The notes below the pieces were generated by a model. That model made no database searches. It was not told the origin of the DNA and saw only the letters and a list, made by a program, of their open reading frames with translations. 64,000 nt of DNA, from assembly GCA_964058805.1 (NCBI GenBank), contig CAXKVV010000124.1:1-64000 (forward strand). The letters are read 5' to 3'. Positions 1 to 11,394 of the stretch are shown here, piece by piece (within the stretch, counting starts at the first letter, position 1; the number at the start of each line of letters is the position of its first letter). Position numbers and translations under genes: made by a program. The stretch is from Schoenoplectus triqueter. Lineage: Eukaryota; Streptophyta; Magnoliopsida; Poales; Cyperaceae.

Positions 1-504
1 CAATAACTTGTTTCATATGGAGTAGTTTGAACATTTAACAAAATCAATTCAGTCATACAAATATACAACTGTAAGCCAATTTTTACACCCAAAAGCATTA
101 AAAAAACTATATAAACCTTTTAATTTCGCAAGAAGGAATAATAGTGTTTATTGAAATCACACTTAAAAGACCTAAAAAAATAATATAACGTGTTTTTATA
201 ATTAATAAGAAATTTTCCAACAAAAGAAACTATGATTATTTAGTAGACGAATTAATCATCTTAGGGGTAGTGAACCAGAGTAAGAACAATGCTCAACAAA
301 TATGAACCATATGTCCATATTAAAAAAGGCTGAATTTAATTACCTCACCTAAATACCAACAATTACAAATTAACTTTATTCAATCTCAAAAGGACTCCGT
401 CATCAGCTAAATTTAAGAAAAGAAAGGAAAGAAAGAAGCAACAAACATGGAGCACACCTATTCTGCTCATGTGGCGCCGAGTCTATCAAATCTGATCCTT
501 GTTT

Positions 505-754
505 CTAACTCTCCTTCTCTTCATCATCCAACTGCTCCCCTCTGTCGACCTTCACATCAGCATCCACCACCTTCTTCATCTCATCTTTTGGCTCGTCACC
601 GACCACCGTCTCCTTTATCTCATGTGTCACTTCCTTTGTGGCTTGCCAAACACCCTGTGCTGCTTGCTTGGCTTTGTCTCCCATGATTTTTGCGGTCTCG
701 GCGACTTTTTCGCCGGTGGATCTTGTACCCTCAGCCACTCTCCCCCCAGCATAC
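505..754 (-). CDS. Late embryogenesis abundant-like small protein, 3' terminal exon (partial)
   Basis: Terminal exon of a small hydrophilic protein. Read on the minus strand it opens after an acceptor CAG at 755-757 and continues Y-A-G-G-R-V-A-E-G-T-R-S to a TAG stop at 505-507. The roughly 83 residues are rich in Lys, Glu, Ala, Asp and Thr, with amphipathic stretches such as KVAETAKIMGDKAKQAAQG, and end in an acidic tail (DDEEKES). This is the pattern of the LEA-like proteins annotated in plants as At4g13230-like, which are thought to protect membranes and proteins during drying. There is no in-frame ATG near the acceptor; the codon aligned with the apparent start is GTG, so the true start lies in an upstream exon. 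I could not find that exon. A MITE-like element and a Ty1/copia remnant sit immediately upstream, so the gene may be split by a long intron or be broken. The identification is by composition and motif resemblance. Confidence 0.6.
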
Positions 755-894
755 CTGGTGCTTGTTAAGACTCAAAGCAAAATTTGCAAATTGAACTCGA
801 GAATAAATTATCTTACAGCTTACAAAGAAATTATAACCTGTCATTTTTTCTTTTTTTATTCACGGAAAGTGGGTATCCCCAACCTATTTCTTAT

Positions 895-1904
895 GGGTGT
901 GTTTGGAGTGAAAGGATTAGCGCAAATAATATTTTTTTGGGTTAGTGATTGACAATAGTCTGAGGTTAGTATTATCTCAAAAAATATGAGAAGAGTGTTA
1001 ACTTTTATTATTTTGAATTAGTAAAATATTATTTAGATGATAATTTGATGGAAGAAATTTTTTTATTACTCATTATTTTTTAATATTAATGATTATTATT
1101 TATTTTAATATTATACACTATTAATTAATTAATTAATTATTATTCTATTTAAATTTAATAATTAATAATATTATTTTGTACTATTATTAATTACTAATTA
1201 TTGTTTTTTTATTATTATGTATTATTAATTAATTTATTATTATTATTTTATTTAAATATAATATTTACTTAATATTATTTTGTATATTACTAATTACTAT
1301 TTTATTTAAAAATAATAATAATAATTTTATTTATTATTATTCAGTATTAATTAATTTATTTAAATTTAATTCTTATTTAATGTTACTTTGTAATATTAAT
1401 TGCTAATTATTGTTTTATTTATTATTATGAATTATTAATGAATTAATTTATTATTATTGTATTTAAATTTAATATTTATTTAATATTACTTTGTATTATT
1501 AATAATTAATATTTTGTTTAAAAATGCCTTTTATTATTTCGCTTATTATTATTAATTTTTAATTAATTTATTATTATTTTATTTAAATTTAATTCTTATT
1601 TATTATTACTTTGTACTGTTATTAATTACTATTATAGTTAATACTAATGATTATTATTATTATCTTTTAATTATTTATTTTGTTTACTACCATTTTGGAG
1701 GGAGTGGAATAAAAAAATAATTTTACTAACCCAAATGAGAGAGAAATGAGCGCAATTCTACCAAACTAATAATTTATAGGTTTAGTAGAATAACGTTGTT
1801 TTGACACTATTCTGAAATTCAGATTTGTATTTGGATATTTTTACTTTTGAGAATAACAAGCTATTTCTAGGTTAGTGTTATTCTTGTTCAATCCAAACAC
1901 AACC
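895..1904. mobile_element. MITE-like element with GTGTGTTTGGA terminal inverted repeats and AT-rich core
   Basis: The left end reads GGGTGTGTTTGGAGTGAAAG, and the right end read in reverse complement begins GGTTGTGTTTGGATTGAA, giving imperfect terminal inverted repeats of about 18 bp. A second internal pair of GGTTAGTG/ATAACACTAACC-like motifs follows. The core (about 1080-1680) is almost pure A+T with TTA/TAA-type repeats and no coding capacity. I saw no convincing target site duplication, so the superfamily is uncertain (hAT or PIF-type are both plausible). A related end occurs at 63341. Confidence 0.5.
1080..1680. repeat. Extremely AT-rich low-complexity TTA/ATT repeat tract
   Basis: About 600 bp of imperfect TTA, ATTATT and TTTAAATTTAAT units, with roughly 90 bp higher-order periodicity visible in recurring phrases such as TTTATTATTATTTTATTTAAA. 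It forms the core of the MITE-like element around it. No coding potential. Confidence 0.6.
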
Positions 1905-2221
1905 ATAGACAATAAGTTTTGTGGTATCACAAATTCGATATCATAAATTGAATAGAATACATTATCACTAAGTTTTTATCAAGACATTATATTACTACTT
2001 TAGTGTAATTAATATTCTGTTGTCATATGTGTCTTTACAACCGCCGAATAAGCAATATATATACATAGTGTGTTTGTAGCGATAAGTAACAATTAGAAAA
2101 TAAAAGAATTATAGAGTAGAAGTGACATAATGAGTTGCTCTATATTTCTAAATGGGCCAATGATAAAACTAGTTACTAGTTTTGAGGCCTATAAAATTTT
2201 AATTAACCTAATTATTCAACA

Positions 2222-3985
2222 CTCCCCTCAAATTAGGGGTGAGAAATCATTTATCATCCATAACTTGAAATAATTAGCTTTGAAATTTTCTTGCATCTAA
2301 CTCTTTTTGCAACTTCTATCTAACAAATTTGATTATTTATCCTCTTTGCAAGCTTCTTTGTCCTCTTTGCAGGCTTATTTGTTCTCTTTGCAGCTTTTAT
2401 CTTGAGTAGAAAATATTGATCATCCCTAACTTATCTATATGTTCTTGAAATGGTTTTGAATCCAATTCTTTAGTGAACACATCCGCGAGTTGGTCCTCAC
2501 TTCTAACGAACGGAAGTTTTAATCTCTTTGGCTTGATTTTTTTCTTTTATAAAATGACAATCCATTTCGATATATTTTATTCGCTCGTGAAACACCGGGT
2601 TGGATGCAATGTGACGCGCGACTTGATCGTCACTATACATCTTCATTGGTTCTTAAATTTTTATCCCGAGATTCGTAAAGAGTCTCTTGATCCATGTCAA
2701 CTCGCTTGCCGTTAATGTCATGGCTTGATATTTCGCTTTAGCACTTGATCGAACCATGATATTTTGCTTCTTATTTTTTCGATGTGACTAAATTTCTGCA
2801 TATAAATGTGCAAAAGCCGGTTGTTTATTTTCAATCAAACCTTTCGACCTAATCTGCATCGGAATATCCATATATTTCGTTAGAATTGTTATTTTTCATC
2901 AATATCCCTTTTCCGAGAGTACGTTTTAAATACCTTAAGATTTAGTTTATGACTTCAAGATGTGGTGTTCAAGGCGCATGCATAAACTTACTAATTTGGC
3001 TTATTGAAAAGAAAATATCGGGGTGTAGTCACCGTGAGATAAATTAACTTCTCAATCAACCTTTGAAATTGATTTATATCCGGTAGTTGTTCACTGTCTT
3101 TGGTATTTAATTTGACCTTGCTATCAATTGGGATAGAGGTTGGTTTGCATCCTGATTTTTCGGTTTCTTTTAACAAGTCTAGAGTATATTTTTTTTGTGA
3201 AATAAAAATTCTTTTGGGGTGAGTGCGCAATCTCAATTTCTAAAAAATATTTTAAAAGTCCTAGATTTTTTATGTTAAATTTTTTCCTCAATTGTGTTTT
3301 TACCTTTTTATTTCCTCCATATCATTACCGATTATTATTATATCATCAACATATACTAATACTATTATCGTAGTACCATTATTTATTTTAGAGAATAAAG
3401 AGTGTCCGGCATTGCTAACTTTAAAATCACAAGAGAGTAAATAAGAGTTTAACTTGTCATATCATGCCCGTGAGGATTGTTTAAGTCCATAAATCGACTT
3501 TCTTAACTTACACACTAAGTTGGTATTGTCTTCTTGAGCATGTCCAGGTGGTGCCTTGAAGAAACACATTTTACTTCCTCCTCGAGCGTGCCTTGAAGAA
3601 ACACATTTTTCACATCCATTTGATGTAGACTCTATTTTTTGTTTACCGCTATGGATAATAAAATATGTACGATATTCATTTTTGTCACAGATGCAAATAT
3701 TTCTTGGTAGTCAATTTCATAGGTGTGAGTGTACCCATTGGCTACTAAATTCACCTTGTACCATTCAATTTTACCATTGCTATGAAATTTTATTTTGTAT
3801 ACCCATTTGCACAATACAGATCTTTTTCCATTTGATAGTTGGACTATTTCTCATGTCTCATTTTTTTTCCAATACTTTGTTGTGTGAAAAATACAACTAT
3901 GTACTATCCCTCACTTTATTTGATGATAAAATATCTTCTTTATTTCCCGATTCTCCCTCATTTTTTTTATAAATCAATATTTTTC
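2222..3985 (-). mobile_element. Decayed Ty1/copia LTR retrotransposon, 3' part of pol
   Basis: On the minus strand, conceptual translation in shifting frames gives copia reverse transcriptase and RNase H pieces in the right order. Near 3814-3632 comes the RT N-terminal part (CKWVYKIKF, then KVNLVANGYT and IDYQEIFASV). Near 3340-3420 comes LVYVDDIII, which carries the YVDD catalytic box. Near 3236-2991 comes the segment with ISQKKYTLDLLKET, and near 2505-2415 the RNase H tail with SEDQLADVFTKEL. The frames are broken by several stops and shifts, so it cannot be active. A purine tract ending GAGGGGAG is followed by TGTTGAATAA at 2221-2212 (minus), which looks like a polypurine tract and the start of a 3' LTR continuing down to about 1920-1935. 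No gag, integrase or 5' LTR is seen; the element is truncated near 3985. Confidence 0.85.
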
Positions 3986-5270
3986 ATGTTATGTATTTTA
4001 TTATTAAGTTAAGTATTTTACTATTTTATCATTCATGTTATGGGGTTTAGTGATATTTTTTAAGTTGAATGTTGTATTTTTTTTAAATTTATTATTGTTA
4101 TTGTTCAACTTATTACATTATCATTTATGTTTTGTTTTTTCTTTCACAATATTTTTATACTTAATGCATTATAAATGATCAATAAAATAGTTTTATTATC
4201 TATCTAGACCTTGAATAATAATAAAATTAATGCATATATCAATCTACAAATATATTTTTTAATTTTGATTATTTGGAACAATTGAAATATATGTATTTGC
4301 AAAAAAGTCTCATATATTGAGAATAAAAAAACTTAGATGTCACTAAAAGTTAAAATCTCCAATATTTTATAATTCAAAATATTAAACTCCTTATTTTAAC
4401 ATATTAAAGTATTTATTCAAACAAATAAAAAGTCCATAAAAATGTGATTAGTGGCTTCAAAATTTGGTAATAATTTAAATATCAAACTTAGAAATTTTAA
4501 TTTCAAATTTGACAATTTTTTGGAACTTTTGATGATGAAAATAATGATTTCATATCATATATAGATTAAACTATATTGATTTTGAAACTAATAATTTTAC
4601 TATTAAATATTGTAAGATTGAAAGTACGAAAAACTAAAAAGTTGTTAGTTTAACATACAAAACTTTATTATGTGTTATTGTTAATGTTCTTAATATTCGT
4701 TCTTTTTTGTTCATATCCAAATCTGTATTATATTGAATACGATTTTCAAATTACCTATCTCAGCCAAACAATTTTTCAAAATTAGTATTTTTTTTCATAA
4801 TTCTAAATAGTACAATATGACAACTACAGTTTGAAACTCAAATCAATCTCATTAAATTTAACTTAAAGGTAATAAATGTTTCAGAATTCTAAACATCACA
4901 AGTTAGCACATACAATTGAAGACGCGAAGCAATTAAAATATTCAAACTTTGAGATTATGCACTAATATTTTTGTCAAAAGTGTGATAATTTTAATATTGT
5001 TTGTAATATATACTTGATATGTATTTCTACGAAGTACACAACTGAGTTTTTTCAATTGTTCCATTGAGAGATATTAATATATATTATAATTTTTTATATT
5101 TTAGGAAATATAATATATATTTCTGTCTCCAACACAGATCAAGCATTTGTGCCATTAAATCACACATAATATTAGCTAGTCCAAAATTGAGATAAAATAT
5201 CTTTTATTTTTTATGCAAATATAAATTCGTTGATCCCCGCCTCGGTGACCTGTTACTATGGATAATTACC
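3986..5270. other. AT-rich intergenic spacer
   Basis: No reading frame with recognisable similarity, RNA gene or clear repeat structure. AT-rich with scattered homopolymer runs. Confidence 0.5.
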
Positions 5271-5279
5271 ATTCTATCC

Positions 5280-5870
5280 TTATTGATTTCTTATAGGTTT
5301 CGGTCTCTGTTGTTACATAACGCGTCCCTGAACGGATTTTTTAATTAAACAGCCCAAAAACTGATCTTTAACTACACAGACGGTCTAAAAACTAATTTAT
5401 TTTCACAAACGGTCTAACAAAGAGCGTGAATTCAACTCACATCCTTAAAACGCTATTTTCTCTGCCTGCCCGCTGCCCAAACAAAAAAGAGCAAAATGGC
5501 CCAAAGGACGTGAGTTGAACTCACGCCCTTTAAGTTCACATATCGTATTTATATCATTTTTTTTCACTTTCGGTGTTTTTAAAAGATAACAATCAGAGCA
5601 CATCAACGTCTAAAGAGTGTGAGTTGAACTCACGCCCTTTATTTCTTTGGGCAGTGTTCGGATAGGCAAAATGAAAGTTTAAGGGCGTGAGTTCAACTCA
5701 CGCCCTTATTTAGACCGTTTGTGAAAATAAGTTTGCTCTAAGACCGATTCTATAGATAACATTGATTATTAGACTCTTTAAGTAAAAAGCCCCTCTGAAC
5801 TTTTGAGGTTCAATTTCCTCGTTTGCAACATAACTGCGGTATTCGGTGCTTCTGTTCGTTTGGTCCTTCT
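5280..5870. mobile_element. Foldback (long-TIR) element with repeated 19+ bp palindromes
   Basis: The two arms are inverted copies of each other. CTTATTTTCACAAACGGTCT in reverse complement of the right arm (about 5710-5740) matches a near-identical stretch at about 5386-5412, and outer stretches around 5300-5350 and 5760-5830 also pair imperfectly. Between and at the inner ends of the arms lie four copies of a palindrome of the form GCGTGAGTTCAACTCACGC at about 5423, 5503, 5615 and 5681, the first degenerate. Each is flanked by A/T and CCCTT/AAGGG. There is no coding capacity. The architecture fits a non-autonomous foldback or Mutator-like MITE; superfamily not established. Confidence 0.6.
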
Positions 5871-6473
5871 AATGCTATATTATATAATATTTTTTAGCCT
5901 AAAGATTTGTATTAGTATTAAAGTTTTATAACTAACATTAACATATGAACTGCTTGTCACCTTCTATTTTGTGAACTATCATGAGAAATTTAAGCTAACC
6001 TTGTTAAATATATAAAGATAATTCTTCAAATTTTCTTTCTAATAACATAAATACAACTACTTACATACACTTCTTTGAAAAACGTATAAACGCCTGAAAA
6101 TACAAACAAAAAGAGTACACATGAAAAAGGTAAAATAAAACAAGCACGTCTCTTACTGCACAAAATTTTCATATCGCAACATTAGAAAAACACAGAATTG
6201 ACAAGAAACCACCTTTTCATGCGGCAAAATATATCCAAGAACGTAATTCCACTATTTACAACATTCAACCAGATGTTCTCACAAAATTTTGTAATCTCAA
6301 AAGAAGAAAAGAAGTGATAGAAAAGAGAAACTCTAAGAACTGTTGTGTGTGTTATTATCTATATACTCTCATTTCTAGCTTTCTCTTTTGTTAGCCATAA
6401 AAATAAAAGAGAGGAGAAAAAGAATATTACAAATCCACATTTTTCAAATGAACTCTCTCACCAAAACAGTCGG

Positions 6474-9400
6474 TCACACCATGTATGTTGTACGAACCTG
6501 TAGCAAATTCCCATGTGGTATATTAACCGTAGTAATACCTCTTCTGCAATTGCTTCTCAAGAATGTATAGAAGTAATTCAAAATTAATTTTCTAAAAAAC
6601 CACGAGTCTTTTGTAGCCCTAATCCGACCATTCGACATCAAATACACAGCTCCCGACTCCTTTGCTTTCTTAATAAATGAATGCTCCAATTCCAAATTCT
6701 TTGCATAATCAGGGCCTTTATCCTGTGAGGAAGACATGCTACTGCTTGGCTTTGAATTAGAGTTCGAATTTGGAGGGACTTCATAATCAGATAAAAGAGG
6801 CACATCTAGAGAATAGAAGCTTCCATTTGGTGCCACGACAATTGTTGAACCGGAGGTTTCCTGTATTTCATCTGAATCAAAATCATCATCGCTTTGCAGA
6901 AATAGCTCTTGTGCTTCTCTCTCTATAAATTTCTCTAAACCTTCTATCAGGCATTGTTCAAATACTTTGTGGTGTTCTTTTCGCACATCTTTATAACCAT
7001 ACCTGTTATTGCAAAAAATAAGGTCACTATTTAGTATTACTTGGTTTTTGATGTCCTGGTAAGCTTTATGATTTTGGGTACCACTTTGTTCAGCTGTCCT
7101 TTTTTCTACTTGTCAGCACAATAACAGTGCAGTACAGTATGTTTTTTACTTGGTTTTGAATGTTTTAGTAAGTCCTATCATTTTGTCTTATTGTAGGTCC
7201 GATTTAGTACCTACTGCTAGTACATGTTTAAATTTGGCAGGACCTTGCACAGATCAAATAGCTCATCACCAATAAGCCAAAGAGGACAAGTCGAGATTAA
7301 CCGTCCAATGCTCTTTTTCATCCTAAACTAAAAGACATTGGAACCGATCACATCTTAAGCAGGAAATTCTTAGTTTTCTTCACTATCCAACTGCTCTCAC
7401 ACCTAGCAGAAAAATAACCATTATGTAGTAATTCCAGCAAAACCACAATGGTGTTGAGTCATGACCTGTTAACTACTGATAGCTCTAAAGTACCACTTGG
7501 AAACAAAAACAGACAGAAGAATTACTATGAATATTAAAATACCTTGCTATGCAACGAAACAAGTGGTAGTTTCTTGGGCAAACTCTCTGAAACAGAAATC
7601 TCTCTGTTTGTGGCACCACCGGTACAGGAATATACTTGATGGACACGAAAACAACCATAGCGTGTATGGCTGGGAGAGTTGTCAAAAATTGCCCAAAAAC
7701 CGCTGGAATTCCCTTAACCAATTCACTACAAAGCAAGCCAACACCTGGAGCTCTAATTGTGCCCAAATTGCACCCCAGTTTCTTTATCAGATCCATAGAG
7801 AGCATCTGTTTGATCTCGCTGTCATACTTTAATTTCGTACCATAGTTCCATACAACCATTACTAGAAGGAGAAACAGGGAGAAGAGGAGCATAACCCAGC
7901 TCCCACTTCCAATACAGGTGAGGAGGGAGGTGAAGAAAACAAGTTCCAAACAGATAAATAGACAGAGGAAGAAGATGATTATATAAAGTTGGATTTGCCA
8001 TATTAGAACCATTATGATAGTTACTAGTATGGTTGTCATCATCATTACACCAGCCTCTGTGATACCTGTCAGTAAAATTTAATTTTGATATTTAAAAGAA
8101 ATTCCCAAATGGCAATTCCTGTTTTTGCTACATGAAAAAAATAAAAACGATGTCTTGGGAGCAGAGGGTGGGGAGACTAGACAATTGGTAAAAACTCAAT
8201 TCCCCAACATGGTACCAGTTGTGTCACAAATATCACAGTTTTTTTTATAATAATTATTCAAATAATTCAAATTTTAATAATAAGAGTGATAAAATCAAAA
8301 TTTAAAGAATACAAATGGCAACGCGCCACTGCCAGTGGCTCTGTGTAAACGCGTCAGTCCCACTGACGCATTTATGCAAAGACGCCACTGGGAGTGACAT
8401 CTTTCAGTTTTTTTTTAAAACATAGACTTAGAGTTGCATGCATTGTTTGTTGGTCCTGACGCCAGTGGGAAAAATGCCACTCCCACTGGCGTCTTTAATT
8501 TTTTTTTAAGAAAAAAACTGAAAAGTAAAAAAAAGAAAGAAGGAAAGACGCCACTGCTAGTGGAGCCCTACCATTCGTATTCTTAAAATTTTGATTTTAT
8601 CACTCTTATTATTAAAATTAGAATTATTTGAATAATTATAATAAAAAAACTGCAAATATCAGCTCCATAAATTCCAAACCCATTGTTGATCAGTTAAGAA
8701 TTATTACCATATGCGACACCAATATCGTCAACGCTTCTGAAAGAAACCAAAAATAGCACGCAAAAGATCATGAGAAACCAGTTTATGAATGGAATGTAAA
8801 TCTGGCCCATGAACTTGCGAGAAGTGTGTATAATCTTCAGGCGTGGGAAGCAACCAAGTGCAATCGACTTGTTGATGCATGCAAAAGTGGCAGTGATCAT
8901 GGTACGACTGGCAATTAACGCAGCTATGTTGGCTATGAACAGCACAGGCCAGAATGTTCCACCTGTGTAAAAGGAGGAAACATGTTCTTGTTATGAAGTA
9001 GGGGGAAAAAATTAATTACTGGGATTGCAAATTTATTACTGGCCCATATTCGTGCAGGGTACTGTGAGCAGATGCCATAAAGATATTTCAATGTGGCATA
9101 TTTTTCAGTCAATTTTTTTGGCTCGCACATGATGTTGCCTCAATAACAATACATATAACGAGTGTTTTAACATCGAGCAATTATAAGTTATGCATTGAAT
9201 GGCCAAAAGACATTGTGGCATGTCCTACCAAAACTCCCAAGATAGGTGATCTATGATTCATTTCTGTAATATCCTGCAGAATGTTAGCTTAGAATGGTTA
9301 AATTTACCATGAAACTAAGTGCAACCTTACGATAGTGTCGAATACAGATGATAAATCGACCTCACATAGTTTGCTTACCGGGAATTGATGAGAAGAAGAT

Positions 9401-11356
9401 CTGCTCATTAGTGGTCTGGTTTGCAAGAAGAAAAGCAGCCTGACCTAAATACCCCAGAAGCAAGCAAGGCAGGACAAATAGTACAAATGTATACTGCAAT
9501 AACAGTAAAATTGTTGATGATCATATACATCGAGTTTGTTTCTTATGAAATTTCTGAAGGGGAATGAAAAAATAGGTTTTGTAAATTACCTGAATTGATC
9601 GTACAGAGAAATGGCAAAGATCAGCAAAAATTGCTTCAGATCCTGAAATTTAGAAATAAAATCATGAAATTCAGAAAATTTATTGTTGGGTTCTGTGTAC
9701 CCAGCTCAAGGAAGACCCAGGTCTTGAGGCTATAAATAGTGAACAAATATATTGGAACAGAAAAAAAAAACTACCCGTAGCACAGAGAAGACAACCACCC
9801 AGAGCAAGCCAAGCATGGAACGAGTTTCTCTTCAAATAAACAATGATATAAACGGGATTAAATGCTTTGAAAACTGTGATGCCGTACTTAGACAGGTTAT
9901 AAATTCCAATCCCACCAAGGCAGCAAAACCAGATGAACAAAGCTGGGCCAATTGCAAAACCCACTTTGCTAGTCGCATATTTCTGGACACTGAACAATAT
10001 TACAAGAAGTGCAATTGAGATCATCACCACTTCATCTGCAAGATTGTTTTGTAATGTTATGTTAAATTAAAATCAAATAACCAAGTGAAAAGCAGTTCTT
10101 TAATTTATAGAATAATCTATAATATTAACTATATTAGTGTTATCATTACCTTGCTCCAAATCTGAGATTCCTACCTTCAAGCCACTCACAGCTGACACAA
10201 CTGCAGTTCAAGCAAAAAAAAATTACAAAATCTTGAAAAACATGCCTACTAAAGAAAATCTCACAAATAAATAAGTAAAAAAAAAATCCTTTTTTCTTCT
10301 TTTTCCAGCTAGCTTGGTTGAGCTTTTAGGTAGGCACCCTTACAAGTTACGACACAAAAATAATTATGCAATAAAAACGAAAATTGAACTTTGCCATATT
10401 GTGCACCCTGCAGTATGTTTTGTAAAGCATTCGTATCTGCTATTATTCTGAATGGAAAGCAGGCCTTATTACTCTCTCATCTCAGCCATCCATTGCAGGT
10501 TATTTGATTTTTCTCTATTCATTGTACATCACAGCCCCCCTTTTGTTACCCATAAAAAGTAGGCAATTTGAAATTCGTGAAATTCTTTTGCTCCATTATC
10601 TAATCTTGTCGTCACTCATTTATGATATCCCTGCACTATTTTAATTCACAAGGAATGCGAACATACCGATCTCATATCTCTTTCTTTTCTTCGTTCTTTC
10701 CCATCCTTCTTTTTCATCACAATTTACCAGATTTACTCTGAAATTGTTTCAAATACTCTAAATTCTCTGAAATTGTTTCTCTAAATCGTATACAGGTCCT
10801 CAACTTTCAATCAGTAGCATCTCTCATGCAGGTGGTAGCAAATTTCTTGTTCAATTTCAAACTTCAGAAAATAAATGATTTGAACAGTGCATGAACTTTG
10901 TCTTTTGATTATGGGGCAAAAAAAAAATGGTTGACAACCTCATAATAAAGTTTCAAACTAAATTGTCTTTATCACCAACTCCTCTAGCCTCCCTCAAAGT
11001 AATTTAGCAAACCTCATGCCTTTTTGTCTTTTGCATATAGGTTTGAGTTCCTATTCACACATAACAGATTCCAATATTATCTAAAAGCTGAAAAGAAAAT
11101 TCTCTTTTTTATTAAATCTAAAGCATATCAATTTATCTTGTTGCTGAAAATGAAGTAGGCTATTTTCCTGCTCCTCAAAAAAAATTATCTTGTTGCTGGA
11201 AGGAGGATGATTTGGTAAAGGAGATGAGTACTAGTAAAAAAGGAAGAAAAGTGACAAAATCAATTTAATAGATTAATTGATTTCTTATGATTTTTTTGTC
11301 CCGCTATCGAGGAATCCTTGATTTGTAATAAATTCGATTTGGCATTCAACAACAAT

Positions 11357-11394
<38 letters not shown>

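Noticed and set aside
1920..1960. TGGTATCAC near 1935 resembling the tRNA-Met primer binding site (TGGTATCAGAGC) of copia elements
   Set aside because: It matches only the first eight or so bases and lies on the opposite strand and at the wrong end relative to the copia remnant.
7497..7845. Plus-strand frames opposite the transporter exon 8065-7543
   Set aside because: They are antisense shadows of an exon with clear KUP family similarity.
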